A DNA stretch of 64,000 bases from Halomonas sp. S3-1-1 (GCF_023757625.1 NZ_JALGBZ010000006.1:181228-245227), one strand, 5' to 3'. Numbered from the stretch's first letter, positions 16,783 through 24,963 are shown. The notes: generated by a model from the letters alone, not told the origin. Program-made: numbers and translations.

Positions 16783-17232
16783 TCATCGATCAACGTCAAT
16801 CCTGTTAGGGTCTTCAGCGGCGAATCGGCGCCATGATCGCTCCGGGGGCTGCCCAAGCTGCCACGCTACATAGTCTTCCGGTGGCTGCGCGATATCGGCG
16901 ATGTGCGCGGGCTCGAAAGGAATCTCGGCGCCAACTACCAAGTACTGACCTTCTTCTGGCGCCACGCTGACCGGATTGGAATCCAGAATACCGATGTACT
17001 GGCCGTCTTGAACCGTCGAGACGATCACCCACATGCGCTCGACCTGAACGAAAGAGTGACCGCTTTCGTCCAGCAGCGCGATTTCGAAAAGCAGTTTCGC
17101 GGCGGCGCCGCGCTCGAGCTGCTGCCGAGCGCTCGCCTCGGGGATCCAGAACGTCTCGGGAGCATTGGCGTGGGCTTGCTCGGCACTGGCCAGTTGCCAG
17201 TGATCCTTTTCAAGCGATGGCAGTTCGATCAT
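16783..17232 (-). CDS. Hypothetical protein, DUF2314/DUF2185-like
   Basis: A 149-residue soluble protein. The central AAKLLFEIALL, VERMWVIVSTVQDGQYIGILDSNP and a following VPFxPxHI-like segment (IPFEPAHIADI) recall small DUF2314/DUF2185-type proteins, where MWV, then G-x-Y-x-G-x-L-x-N-x-P, is the conserved core. The family assignment is from motif memory only. It stands alone with intergenic sequence on both sides. Confidence 0.5.
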   Translation of the reverse strand: MIELPSLEKDHWQLASAEQAHANAPETFWIPEASARQQLERGAAAKLLFEIALLDESGHSFVQVERMWVIVSTVQDGQYIGILDSNPVSVAPEEGQYLVVGAEIPFEPAHIADIAQPPEDYVAWQLGQPPERSWRRFAAEDPNRIDVDR

Positions 17233-17424
17233 GAACGGTATGGGCTCGCGCTAACTGATTTGATAAATGGCGGTGGACTGGGCGCGCCCGCGCCTGCCGA
17301 ATGAAACGAACCGTCCGTTCAATTCTTATCGATATGCGCAAAGGTAAGGGCCAGATCCCGCAGCTCGGCGGATTCATGACACCCTACGTGCACGTTGTCG
17401 AGAACCGTTCATCTCCTGCTTTCG

Positions 17425-17730
17425 TCAGCGCAATACGGGACGGAAAAAGTGGCGCTCGTAGCTCACGATACAGTCGACCCGCTCGGCATACGCGAACGCC
17501 TCGAGGCACTCCGGGTCTTTCAGCGAGTCGATACGATATTGCTCGTAGGCCGCCAAACTTTCGAACGAAAATAGCGCGAGCGCGATGTTGTTAGCGCCTT
17601 CGGCAGGCAAGAAATAACCGTGGTGCTGGCCACCAAATTTCTCGACCAGCGGAATCCACATCCGGGCGTATTTCTCGAATTCAGCGACTTTTTTAGGATC
17701 GATGACGTATTGGACATGGCACGTGATCAT
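17425..17730 (-). CDS. NIPSNAP-family protein
   Basis: A 101-residue ferredoxin-like (dimeric alpha-beta barrel) protein. The family signature is visible: VQYVIDPKKVAEFEKYARMWIPLVEKFGGQ, then a strand LALFSFESLAAYEQYRIDSLKDPE and a final SYERHFFRPV. The function of bacterial NIPSNAPs is not established. The ATG at 17730 was chosen over the upstream GTG because an AGGTG element is better placed for it. Confidence 0.8.
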   Translation of the reverse strand: MITCHVQYVIDPKKVAEFEKYARMWIPLVEKFGGQHHGYFLPAEGANNIALALFSFESLAAYEQYRIDSLKDPECLEAFAYAERVDCIVSYERHFFRPVLR

Positions 17731-18001
17731 TATTCGAAACACCTAATAAGAAACGATAGTTAAAATATGCTGAAGGGTATTTCATGCCCTTCTGAGTCAG
17801 AAAACAAAGCGTTAACCGATGCCGGGCGCGCCGACACTCGGCCGAGCGCCTTCAAGGTGCAAGGGTCATCCCCTCAGAAACCGTGAGTTCACTAAAAACG
17901 CCGGTTGCTTATTTTAACTTCAACCATACACAAACGAACGCTAATACAAACGACATTCTATCAGACACCTAAAGAGCGCCGTGTCCGTGCACTAGCGAGG
18001 A

Positions 18002-18283
18002 CTACAGCCCCGTTCCGAAAACTCGATACGTACGATACGCCCCCGGCCCCGACCACGTAATAGCAGTGAAAGGAACGTCCAACTCGCCGCTCTCCTGAAG
18101 CGCTTGAAGCACCGCCGCCGGGGGCCAGCCGCTCGGCGTATCGACGAAGGCGTAGCCCTCTTCCAGCAGCTGCTTCACCCATTCCACCAGCTCGAGGTTG
18201 TCCTGGTAGGCGATGCACCGGCTGGGCGTATCGGCGGTTTGGATGATGCCGTTCTGAATGAGCGTGACGTACTTTAACGTCAT
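18002..18283 (-). CDS. Hypothetical protein
   Basis: A 93-residue soluble protein with no recognised family. It starts MTLKYVTLIQNGIIQTAD and ends in a Gly/Tyr-rich strand (GPGAYRTYRVFGTGL). A short helix (LVEWVKQLLEEGYAFV) lies in the middle. It lies about 50 bp downstream of the acetyltransferase gene in the same direction. Confidence 0.45.
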   Translation of the reverse strand: MTLKYVTLIQNGIIQTADTPSRCIAYQDNLELVEWVKQLLEEGYAFVDTPSGWPPAAVLQALQESGELDVPFTAITWSGPGAYRTYRVFGTGL

Positions 18284-18335
18284 GGTTGCACCCAGCTAAT
18301 GCGGCATTGCTCTGGCTTCGCCACTGAGAGCTTCA

Positions 18336-18974
18336 TCAAGCGGCGCTCGCTTTACGTAGCGCCACCAGATCAGACCCCACGATGGCCTCGAGATGCGCCG
18401 TGATTTTCTCGGCGCTCCAATTCCACCAGGCGATCTCCAGAAGCTCGCTGATCGTACTTTCATCGAAGCGATACTTGATGACTTGGGCGGGATTGCCGCC
18501 GACCACGCTATAGGCAGGCACGTCCGCCACCACCACGGACTTGCTCGCGATGATGGCGCCATGGCCCACCTTCACGCCCGGCATCAGCGTGGCCTCAAAG
18601 CCGATCCAGACATCGTGGCCAACGTTGGTGTCGCCCTTGTAGGGAAGCTCGCCCGCTTCGGGCATGACCTTTTCCCAGCCCTGACCAAATATCTGAAAGG
18701 GGTAGGTCGAAAAGCCGGACGTCTTGTGATTGGCGCCGTTCATGATGAAGGTGACGTCCTTCGCGATGGCGCAGAATTTCCCGATGATGAGTTTGTCGCC
18801 AATGAACGGGAAGTGATAAAGCACGTTGCTTTCAAAGCGCTCCGGGCCTTGCGGGTCATCGTAGTAGGTGTAGTCCCCCACGATGATGTTTTCTGACGTG
18901 ATGTAGTTCTTCAGATAGCCCACTTGCGCAAAGCCCTTCATGGGCGCTTTATCGTCAGGGTTGGGACCTTTCAT
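18336..18974 (-). CDS. Vat/CatB-type xenobiotic acetyltransferase
   Basis: A 212-residue left-handed beta-helix acetyltransferase. The hexapeptide repeats are visible in LIIGKFCAIAKDVTFIMNG and in VGHDVWIGFEATLMPGVKVGHGAIIASKSVV. The loop ANHKTSGFSTYPF carries the catalytic histidine of the streptogramin (Vat) and chloramphenicol (CatB) enzymes, and it ends with the usual FDESTISELLEIAWWNW helix. It should transfer acetyl from CoA to a small hydroxylated compound. Whether that is an antibiotic is not shown; many chromosomal members have no known drug. Confidence 0.85.
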   Translation of the reverse strand: MKGPNPDDKAPMKGFAQVGYLKNYITSENIIVGDYTYYDDPQGPERFESNVLYHFPFIGDKLIIGKFCAIAKDVTFIMNGANHKTSGFSTYPFQIFGQGWEKVMPEAGELPYKGDTNVGHDVWIGFEATLMPGVKVGHGAIIASKSVVVADVPAYSVVGGNPAQVIKYRFDESTISELLEIAWWNWSAEKITAHLEAIVGSDLVALRKASAA

Positions 18975-19115
18975 ACGGCCTCCGCTCGGTCGCTCATATC
19001 AGGAAAAAGTGATTAGCGTACACCAAAAATGCCGGGCCTCGAACGGCGGCATTTGCGCTATACTGCCCCCCTTTTTGAATTTCGCCCCCACCAAGACGAT
19101 CCGTCAGAGCGCCCT

Positions 19116-20312
19116 ATGCCATTTGCAAAACTCGGTTTATCCACGCCTCTCGTTCAAGCCCTTACCGAGTCGGGTTACAAGGCGCCAACGCCCATTCAGA
19201 CCCAAGCGATTCCCGCCATTCTCGCGGGCAAGGACGTGATCGCCACCGCGCAAACCGGCACCGGCAAAACCGCCGCCTTCGTGCTGCCGCTGCTGGAGCG
19301 CTTTGGTCAAGCAGAGACACTTCGCGCCAAGCGCATTCGAGCGCTGATTCTGGTGCCCACTCGCGAGCTGGCGATTCAGGTCAAGGCAAGCGTGGCCGAG
19401 TACGCCAAACACCTGCCCTTGACGTCGCTTGCCGTGTACGGCGGCGTGGATACCCAGCCGCAGAAAGAGAAGCTAATCGAAGGGGTCGATATTCTGGTCG
19501 CCACACCCGGCCGGCTGTTGGACCTGGCGCATCAGCGGGCGCTGCACTTCGACGAGCTGAAAGCGCTGGTGCTGGACGAAGCGGACCGCATGGTCGACAT
19601 GGGCTTCGTCGACGACATTCACAAGATCATGGTGCGCCTGCCGGAACACCGCCAGAACCTGCTGTTCTCCGCCACCATGAGCCACGAGGTGCGCGCGCTG
19701 GCTCACGGTTTTTCTGACAGCAAGAAGAGCGATATGGCGGTGGAGATTTCCATTACGCCCAGCGTTCGCGCCGCCGCCACGATCGAGCAGTGGTTGATCA
19801 CGGTGGATAAGGACAACAAGTCCGCCCTGCTGAGCCACCTGATCAACGAACAGCAGTGGGATCAGGCGCTGATTTTCGTCGAGAAAAAGCACAGCGCGGC
19901 GAAGCTGGTGGCACAGCTGGAAAAACGCGGCATCAAGGCGGATTCCATCCACGGCGGCAGAAGCCAGGCCATGCGCGAAACCGTACTGGGCCAGTTCAAA
20001 TCTGGCGAGCTCCAGTACCTGGTCGCCACCGGCGTGGCCGCCCGGGGTTTGGATATCGACGAGCTAAGCCGCGTGGTGAACTACGACCTGCCCTTCCCGC
20101 CGGAAGAGTACATCCACCGCATCGGCCGAACCGGCCGCGCGAGCGCCTCGGGCGAGGCCATCTCGCTGGTGGACATCAGCGACTTCAAGAACCTGTGCGC
20201 CATCGAAAAGCGCCTGGACAGCGTGATCGAGCGCCGGGAGATCGAAGGCTTCCCGGTGCGAAAGGAAGTCCCCGTGTCGAAATTGAACCACGTTAAGAAA
20301 GGCAAGCGTTAA
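19116..20312 (+). CDS. rhlE: DEAD-box RNA helicase RhlE
   Basis: A 398-residue ATP-dependent RNA helicase. The motifs run in order: Q motif PTPIQTQAIP, I AQTGTGKT, Ia PTRELA, II VLDEADR, III SAT, IV in ALIFVEKKHSA, V GVAARGLDIDE and VI HRIGRTGR. The C-terminal tail after about residue 365 is short and basic (NHVKKGKR). RhlE helicases act in ribosome assembly and RNA decay in the cold. The frame is open upstream, but ATG 19116 gives the standard MPFAKLGLS start. It converges with the rho-like gene. Confidence 0.92.
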   Translation: MPFAKLGLSTPLVQALTESGYKAPTPIQTQAIPAILAGKDVIATAQTGTGKTAAFVLPLLERFGQAETLRAKRIRALILVPTRELAIQVKASVAEYAKHLPLTSLAVYGGVDTQPQKEKLIEGVDILVATPGRLLDLAHQRALHFDELKALVLDEADRMVDMGFVDDIHKIMVRLPEHRQNLLFSATMSHEVRALAHGFSDSKKSDMAVEISITPSVRAAATIEQWLITVDKDNKSALLSHLINEQQWDQALIFVEKKHSAAKLVAQLEKRGIKADSIHGGRSQAMRETVLGQFKSGELQYLVATGVAARGLDIDELSRVVNYDLPFPPEEYIHRIGRTGRASASGEAISLVDISDFKNLCAIEKRLDSVIERREIEGFPVRKEVPVSKLNHVKKGKR

Positions 20313-20322
20313 GGTGTAAATG

Positions 20323-20359
20323 GAAGCTCGCTGCTTGAAGGTATCATCAAGCGGGCTTC
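20323..20359. terminator. Hairpin between convergent rhlE and rho-like genes
   Basis: An imperfect hairpin pairs GAAGCtCGCTgCTTGA with TCAAGCGGGCTTC around an AGGTATCA loop, 10 bp past the rhlE stop and 23 bp before the rho-like stop. It lacks a long T run, so it is a candidate terminator in either direction. Confidence 0.4.
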
Positions 20360-20381
20360 TCATAACGACGTTTTCTCGCCG

Positions 20382-21335
20382 TTAGGCGGGTGCGAAGGCG
20401 GCCAACAGCTCGGCATTGGTGGGGTACTTCTCCAACAGATCGAATAGCTTCTGCGCACCATCCACCGGCTTGAGCTGCGTCAGCGCTCGGCGCAGTGTTC
20501 GCACCTTTTCGATGTCCCTGGCGTCGATCAGCAGCTCTTCCCGACGGGTGCCGCTTTTGGCGATATCGATCGCCGGGAAAATCCGCTGGCTCGCTACCTC
20601 CCGCGACAGCACGATCTCCATATTGCCAGTGCCCTTGAACTCCTCGAAAATCATCTGATCCATCCGGCTACCCGTATCCACCAGCACGGTGGCCAGAATG
20701 GTCAGCGAGCCGCCGTTTTCGATCTTGCGCGCCGCGCCGAACAGCTTTCGCGGTATTTCCATGGCCCGCGCATCCAGCCCACCGGACATCGTGCGGCCAC
20801 TGCCCCGCTGCTCAGCGTTGTGCACGCGGGAAAGCCGCGTGAGCGAGTCGATGACGATCATCACGTCATGCCCCTCGCCCGCCTGCTGGCGGGCGCTGGC
20901 CAAAAGCCGGTCGGCCAGCTTCACGTGATGGGCGTAGCTTTCGTCACTCGAAGAGGCGTGCACCTCGGCCGATACACTGCGCTTGAAATCCGTCACCTCT
21001 TCCGGGCGCTCGTCGATCAGCAGCGCGTACAGCTTGATCGCCGGGCACGCCTCGGCCACGGCTTGGCAAATGTGTTTGAGCAGCGTCGTTTTGCCGGAGC
21101 CCGGCGGCGCGACGACGAGCCCGCGCTGGCCCATGCCGATGGGCGTGATCAAATCCATGGCGCGCATGCTGCGCTGGCTGGAGCCGGCTTCCAGGTGAAT
21201 GCGGGGGGCAGGATGAATGGCCACGCCGTTGAGAAAACGCTTTTCGGGGGTATCCAAAACTGCATCGTCTGCTTTATCGACGGGCCTGGCGTCTACCGGA
21301 CGTTTGACCTTCAAGCTAAGTGTTTTGCGCGTCAT
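20382..21335 (-). CDS. Short Rho-family ATPase lacking the RNA-binding N-terminal domain
   Basis: A 317-residue RecA-type ATPase closely related to the Rho motor. The Walker A loop APPGSGKTT is at residues 76-84, LIDERPEEVTDFKR is Rho-specific, and Walker B is IVIDSLTRLSR. The Q-loop region GGLDARAMEIPRKLFGAARKIENGGSLTI and the R-loop region EEFKGTGNMEIVLSREVASQRIFPAID follow. E. coli Rho has about 419 residues; the missing part is the helical plus OSB-fold RNA-binding domain, replaced here by a Lys/Asp-rich stretch of about 40 residues. The R- and Q-loops that bind RNA in the ring centre remain. It is probably a paralogue of a full-length Rho elsewhere, not the essential copy. Confidence 0.85.
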   Translation of the reverse strand: MTRKTLSLKVKRPVDARPVDKADDAVLDTPEKRFLNGVAIHPAPRIHLEAGSSQRSMRAMDLITPIGMGQRGLVVAPPGSGKTTLLKHICQAVAEACPAIKLYALLIDERPEEVTDFKRSVSAEVHASSSDESYAHHVKLADRLLASARQQAGEGHDVMIVIDSLTRLSRVHNAEQRGSGRTMSGGLDARAMEIPRKLFGAARKIENGGSLTILATVLVDTGSRMDQMIFEEFKGTGNMEIVLSREVASQRIFPAIDIAKSGTRREELLIDARDIEKVRTLRRALTQLKPVDGAQKLFDLLEKYPTNAELLAAFAPA

Positions 21336-21422
21336 GGGATTCGATGGATCGCCTTGGGTAAGCTGGGTGGATAGAGTAAAGGCTGAACTTCGAAAATGGT
21401 ATCGCGCTTGAGCAGCACGGTC

Positions 21423-21821
21423 TCAGCCATTCTCGGTGAACTGCGGTAAGTCGTCGGTAATCTCGAACCACGGCGCCTTATTGCCCACGAACACATGGCG
21501 GTTTGAGCGCACACCGGGGTCGGTATCGAGCGTGCCCAGCGGAAGCGCGTAAATCTCCGGCTTTTACGTAAACCGGGTATGAATGCTGGACCCACAGGTC
21601 GAGCAGAACACCTTGAACTCCCCGGGCGACGACTCAAACGTTTTAAGCAGCTCTTCGCCTTTGACAGTTCGCCAATCCTTGGCCTGCACCTTGGCACAGG
21701 TTCGAAACGCGGCCGCGTGAAGCTTGCGGCACATGGAGCAGTGGCAGTGGTAAACGTCGGTAAGGGGGCCGGTTATTTCGTATTGGATGCCGTTGCAGAG
21801 GCAGCTGCCTGATAGGGTCAT
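21423..21821 (-). pseudogene. GFA-family (glutathione-dependent formaldehyde-activating) protein with premature TAA
   Basis: The frame from ATG 21821 encodes the GFA zinc fold: SGSCLCNGIQYEI, YHCHCSMCRK and FCSTCGSSIHTRF, then a TAA at 21566-21564. The frame then continues without a shift as KPEIYALPLGTLDTDPGVRS, HVFVGNKAPWFEITDDLPQF and a final TGA at 21425-21423. That tail is the conserved end of the family, so codon 86 has changed from sense to stop. The truncated 85-residue product keeps the zinc cysteines but loses the final strands. The attC end of the cassette array lies 13 bp upstream of the start codon, so its promoter may have been displaced. Confidence 0.82.
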
Positions 21822-21834
21822 TTATAAGCTCACT

Positions 21835-21934
21835 ATTTAACGCCGCAATAAGCGGACTAAAATAGTGGGTTTAAATGTGGAGCGAAGCGAAACGTAACCC
21901 ACTGTTTTAGTTACGCTTAATTGCCTTGTTATAT
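21835..21934 (-). repeat. Integron attC site 1
   Basis: On the minus strand the outer boxes are R'' ATATAAC and R' GTTAAAT. Inside, L'' GCAATTAAGCG pairs with L' CGCTTATTGC leaving one unpaired base, the asymmetry that orients attC recombination. The centre forms a long imperfect hairpin (AACTAAAACAGTGGGTT with AACCCACTATTTTAGT). The site begins 2 bp after the stop of the HEPN/NYN gene. Length is 100 bp. Confidence 0.88.
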
Positions 21935-21936
21935 TT

Positions 21937-23535
21937 TCATAGCTGACTAGCTGACAGACCAAATGACATTCCTACTAAATGCCCTACATCAAAAAATGGA
22001 ATTCGATGTTCCATTTGAGAACAATGTGAACATTTTACAATAATTAAATTTCGATTGTCTTTCGCATTCACGTTTGTCAGAAGATCAATATATTCAGGGT
22101 CATCTCCAATAAACACAACATTTTGAAAAGTAAGGGCTGAAGAATCAAAAGAAGATTTGTCTTGAAAAATATCGTGAGTGACCTGTAAAATAGACTCTAT
22201 TTTTTTTACTTTTTCCTCGAAGTCAAATGCAACAAGCTCAAATAGGCAATTATTACCTTTAAGTTTTGCACCATCTAATGATGAAACAGGTATTTTAACT
22301 AAGGGAATATCATCAATTGCATTAGAAAAGGCAAACACTTTATGAGTTTTCTTTTCTTCTAACACTCTACAGTTGAGTAAAGCTTGATAAACTAATTCTT
22401 CTAATTTTAAACTACTAAAATCACTTTCTGGGTGCAGCTCTTTATACATTGGCGAAAATTTTTCAATTGATTCAGCAAGGAAGTTAACATCAATTAAAAC
22501 GGCTGTTCTGGAGTAATCCACGGTTTTATTTTTTACTTTGTTTTTTCTTGCTTCTTCTAATTTTGTATCTCTGATAACTTCGAGCTCAACCCAGCTTTTA
22601 TTGTAAAAACAAACTAGATCTCTAATGCATTTGGTTATGTATAACTGTAATTTATTGAAAAGATCTTTTTGTTTACTAAGTTCTGGTATCAATATTTCTA
22701 TACTCTTACCATTGTGAATTATCTCCGTACGCAATCCATCTTCATTGTCACCGCTAGAATAGTATTTAAACTCTTCCTGCAATCTATGAATGTCCGAGCT
22801 ATTTTCGGCTATATGAGCAGCAATTTTTGTTCTAACCTTTTGAAACTTAGTAAAACTATTTGGATCGGCGATAAATTCAAACAATCTCATTATTTCGATG
22901 AATTTCCCAGTATTGTCATTTTCTTCCAATGCGTTTGAAAACATTCTTAATGCTTGTTTCGCTATGTTCCCAACCTCTCCAATATCAGCATTTAATAGGT
23001 TAAAATTAGTGAAAATTTCGGAGTTAATATTTAAACCTACACCCGCCGTTAAAGTATTACTGTAGATCGTAGTATCTATGATACGAGTAAAAGGACTCCC
23101 TTTCCCATTATACATTAACAGCAACGTCTCACCTGATGTAACTTGCCCCAACCTTGCTGGCATGGTTTTAGGAGCAACTAAGGAGCAAAACTCAAATTTT
23201 ATATAATCGATAATTATGGAGGCTTTAGATATTGCTGTAGTCATAATTTGAAAATCATTTAATACGCTCCCAAGGTAATCAGCATAAGTTTGATCATTGA
23301 TTACTACTAAAGGGTTTGATTTAAATTTCTCAATGTTTGAATCAAATTTATCTTTATCTTTTTGAGACATGATAATTGTATTACTAAACATATCATCAAT
23401 ATCGATACAGCCTTTTGGAAAAATTCTTATATTCCCAAGTGACTCTTCATTTTTTAAATCAAGTCTCTCCACGGGGAAAATATAAAAATACTTCGTTTCA
23501 AGATCGTTTCCGTACAAATCTTTAATTTTATTCAT
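21937..23535 (-). CDS. Cassette protein with HEPN-type (Rx4H) and PIN/NYN-like domains; putative RNase effector
   Basis: A 532-residue protein, strikingly AT-rich compared with the chromosome. I recognise no named family over its full length. A beta-rich N-terminal part (about 1-190) resembles ApeA-type N-terminal domains. A helical region (about 195-310) carries R269-TEII-H274, the Rx4H catalytic motif of HEPN RNases. The C-terminal part (about 340-525) has VLIDVNF (D349, N351), AFDFEEKVKK (438-444) and VVFIGDDPEYIDLL (D478, D479), spaced like the acidic strands of PIN/NYN nucleases. The start at 23535 is preferred because upstream codons lie in the preceding attC. A defence or RNA-cleaving role is inferred. 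Confidence 0.7.
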   Translation of the reverse strand: MNKIKDLYGNDLETKYFYIFPVERLDLKNEESLGNIRIFPKGCIDIDDMFSNTIIMSQKDKDKFDSNIEKFKSNPLVVINDQTYADYLGSVLNDFQIMTTAISKASIIIDYIKFEFCSLVAPKTMPARLGQVTSGETLLLMYNGKGSPFTRIIDTTIYSNTLTAGVGLNINSEIFTNFNLLNADIGEVGNIAKQALRMFSNALEENDNTGKFIEIMRLFEFIADPNSFTKFQKVRTKIAAHIAENSSDIHRLQEEFKYYSSGDNEDGLRTEIIHNGKSIEILIPELSKQKDLFNKLQLYITKCIRDLVCFYNKSWVELEVIRDTKLEEARKNKVKNKTVDYSRTAVLIDVNFLAESIEKFSPMYKELHPESDFSSLKLEELVYQALLNCRVLEEKKTHKVFAFSNAIDDIPLVKIPVSSLDGAKLKGNNCLFELVAFDFEEKVKKIESILQVTHDIFQDKSSFDSSALTFQNVVFIGDDPEYIDLLTNVNAKDNRNLIIVKCSHCSQMEHRIPFFDVGHLVGMSFGLSASQL

Positions 23536-23549
23536 AAACTCTCGGAGAA

Positions 23550-23621
23550 ATATAACGCCTGCATTTGCGGCTGGTTTGAAGCGCAGCGGAAAGCCAGTCC
23601 GCCAACATGCACTTGTTGGGC
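23550..23621 (-). repeat. Integron attC site 2
   Basis: Outer boxes on the minus strand are R'' GCCCAAC and R' GTTATAT. L'' TGCATGTTGGCGG and L' CCGCAAATGCA pair imperfectly. The centre has CTGGCTTTCCGC / GCGCTTCAAACCAG as a short hairpin. At 72 bp it is the compact type. It begins 5 bp after the stop of the 271-residue HEPN gene. Confidence 0.87.
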
Positions 23622-23626
23622 AACCA

Positions 23627-24442
23627 CTAGAAAACCGTCTTCGTAACCTTTGATACACCATCGATTAAGTCACCAACCTGTTCGGCGGTCGGTTCTTTTT
23701 GTTTGTTGTGGTCACACAGATTACGAATGTCCGCCAAATGCTGATGGAATCGCCATTGGGCGGTTTCTATCACTCCAGCGCTCTTTAAGCCATCGTTTAG
23801 ATCTGCAATTGTCGGGTGTTTCTTTGAAACCTTTATATTGTGGTTGATGCTAACCTCAAGCAGGTGCTTTTCAAGAACGACCCCGGCAACTGCACCTGAC
23901 GCACGCATGAATTTGTGCTTTAACAGTTCGCGCGCCGTATCAATCTCGGAATCCAGAAGGTCAGCCTGAACGAGCTGCCGAATATCATAGAGAGAACTTT
24001 CGAACCGCCCTTTGAGGGCTTGTACCATCGCGATTTGCTGTTTGAGATGAGGCAAGGCGGACTTAAAATCAGCCACGATCTCATGCCCATAGCGTGTAAT
24101 GCGTAAACCTTGCAGAGCATCCTCGATGCGGTAGTTTTCAAAGCTGATGTCTTTTCGCCCTTTTGGCTTCTCGTACAAACGGATAAAGTCAGCTACGCGA
24201 TCCGGAAGGAGCTGTTTCATCAAAGCAAGGCTTTCTGAGTACCAAGCCTGGTAAGAGGCATTAAACTTCGGCAACGCATCCATGTGCTCTTTGGCAGCCT
24301 TTTCGTTGCCCTCGTACGACTTGAGCACTGCGGCTTCGTACTCATCCCCATATGCTTCGTGCATAAATGACTGCTCGATCTTGACAGCATCACGAAGAAG
24401 TTTGGTCAGGTCTTCCTTAAAACGATCTAGGTTAGATGACAC
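23627..24442 (-). CDS. Cassette protein with C-terminal HEPN (Rx4H) motif
   Basis: A 271-residue all-helical soluble protein. The first about 165 residues form long charged helices. The C-terminal part (about 165-271) looks like a HEPN fold and ends with ADIRNLCDHNKQKEPTAEQV, in which R240-x4-H245 is the HEPN RNase motif. The start is GTG 24442, with AAGGAG eight bases upstream. HEPN proteins with this motif are commonly toxins or abortive-infection RNases; here that is an inference. It follows attC3 and is followed by attC2, and its base composition is between that of the chromosome and that of the next cassette. Confidence 0.7.
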   Translation of the reverse strand: MSSNLDRFKEDLTKLLRDAVKIEQSFMHEAYGDEYEAAVLKSYEGNEKAAKEHMDALPKFNASYQAWYSESLALMKQLLPDRVADFIRLYEKPKGRKDISFENYRIEDALQGLRITRYGHEIVADFKSALPHLKQQIAMVQALKGRFESSLYDIRQLVQADLLDSEIDTARELLKHKFMRASGAVAGVVLEKHLLEVSINHNIKVSKKHPTIADLNDGLKSAGVIETAQWRFHQHLADIRNLCDHNKQKEPTAEQVGDLIDGVSKVTKTVF

Positions 24443-24461
24443 TCAATAATCTCCTTAATCT

Positions 24462-24561
24462 GCCTAACGCCCCAAGAAGGGGCAATTACACATGGGCTAA
24501 AATACGGAACGAAGTGACGGGAGCCTACGTGTAATTGTCCCGCTTACTTGGTTTGTTATGT
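24462..24561 (-). repeat. Integron attC site 3
   Basis: Minus-strand boxes are R'' ACATAAC and R' GTTAGGC (a strict GTTRRRY match). L'' CCAAGTAAGCGGG and L' CCCCTTCTTGG pair with a bulge. The centre forms a strong hairpin of CAATTACACGTAGGCT with AGCCCATGTGTAATTG. It starts 3 bp after the stop of the 124-residue gene. Length is 100 bp, close to attC1 in size. Confidence 0.88.
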
Positions 24562-24564
24562 GAT

Positions 24565-24939
24565 TCACTGCTTTTTCACCTTTGGCAGACCTAACTGTCC
24601 CCTTAACCGGTTTCTGACCAAAACATTTAGATCAGTTAATAGCTTCAGCCATTCTGGATCTTTAGGCGTTTTAGTGACAATGGCAGTAATTCTTTCAATC
24701 AGTTCTATTTCATCATTATATCCATATAAATAGAACGAAATTTGCACATCGTTAAAGCCATCTAAAGACTTCGATTTCTGAGCTTCCACATAGAATGATA
24801 GATAGTTTTTTAAAGTCTCCAACCGCTGTTCCATTCGTTTTTTGGCTATTTCGTGCCTTCTATTCAAAAAACCATTAACAAACCATCCAACCACAACAAT
24901 CGTAGCTGAAGAAATCATTATCCAATCTCGAATTTCCAA
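24565..24939 (-). CDS. Cassette protein, small single-span membrane protein
   Basis: A 124-residue protein with one N-terminal membrane helix (about residues 8-25, ISSATIVVVGWFVNGF) followed by positively charged NRRHEIAKKRMEQRLE, so the C-terminus should be cytoplasmic and helical. The start is TTG at 24939, five bases after GGAGG; the frame is open further, but those codons lie in attC4. No known family is recognised. Such one-helix proteins are common in integron cassettes. Confidence 0.65.
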   Translation of the reverse strand: MEIRDWIMISSATIVVVGWFVNGFLNRRHEIAKKRMEQRLETLKNYLSFYVEAQKSKSLDGFNDVQISFYLYGYNDEIELIERITAIVTKTPKDPEWLKLLTDLNVLVRNRLRGQLGLPKVKKQ

Positions 24940-24963
24940 AAATTCCTCCCGTCTATGGGTTAC

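Noticed and set aside
6244..21566. Programmed read-through or recoding of TAA in the ABM and GFA genes
   Set aside because: The two stop contexts (CCC TAA CGT and ACG TAA AAG) share nothing, no recoding element is visible, and the ABM gene also lacks a start codon; ordinary pseudogenes are simpler.
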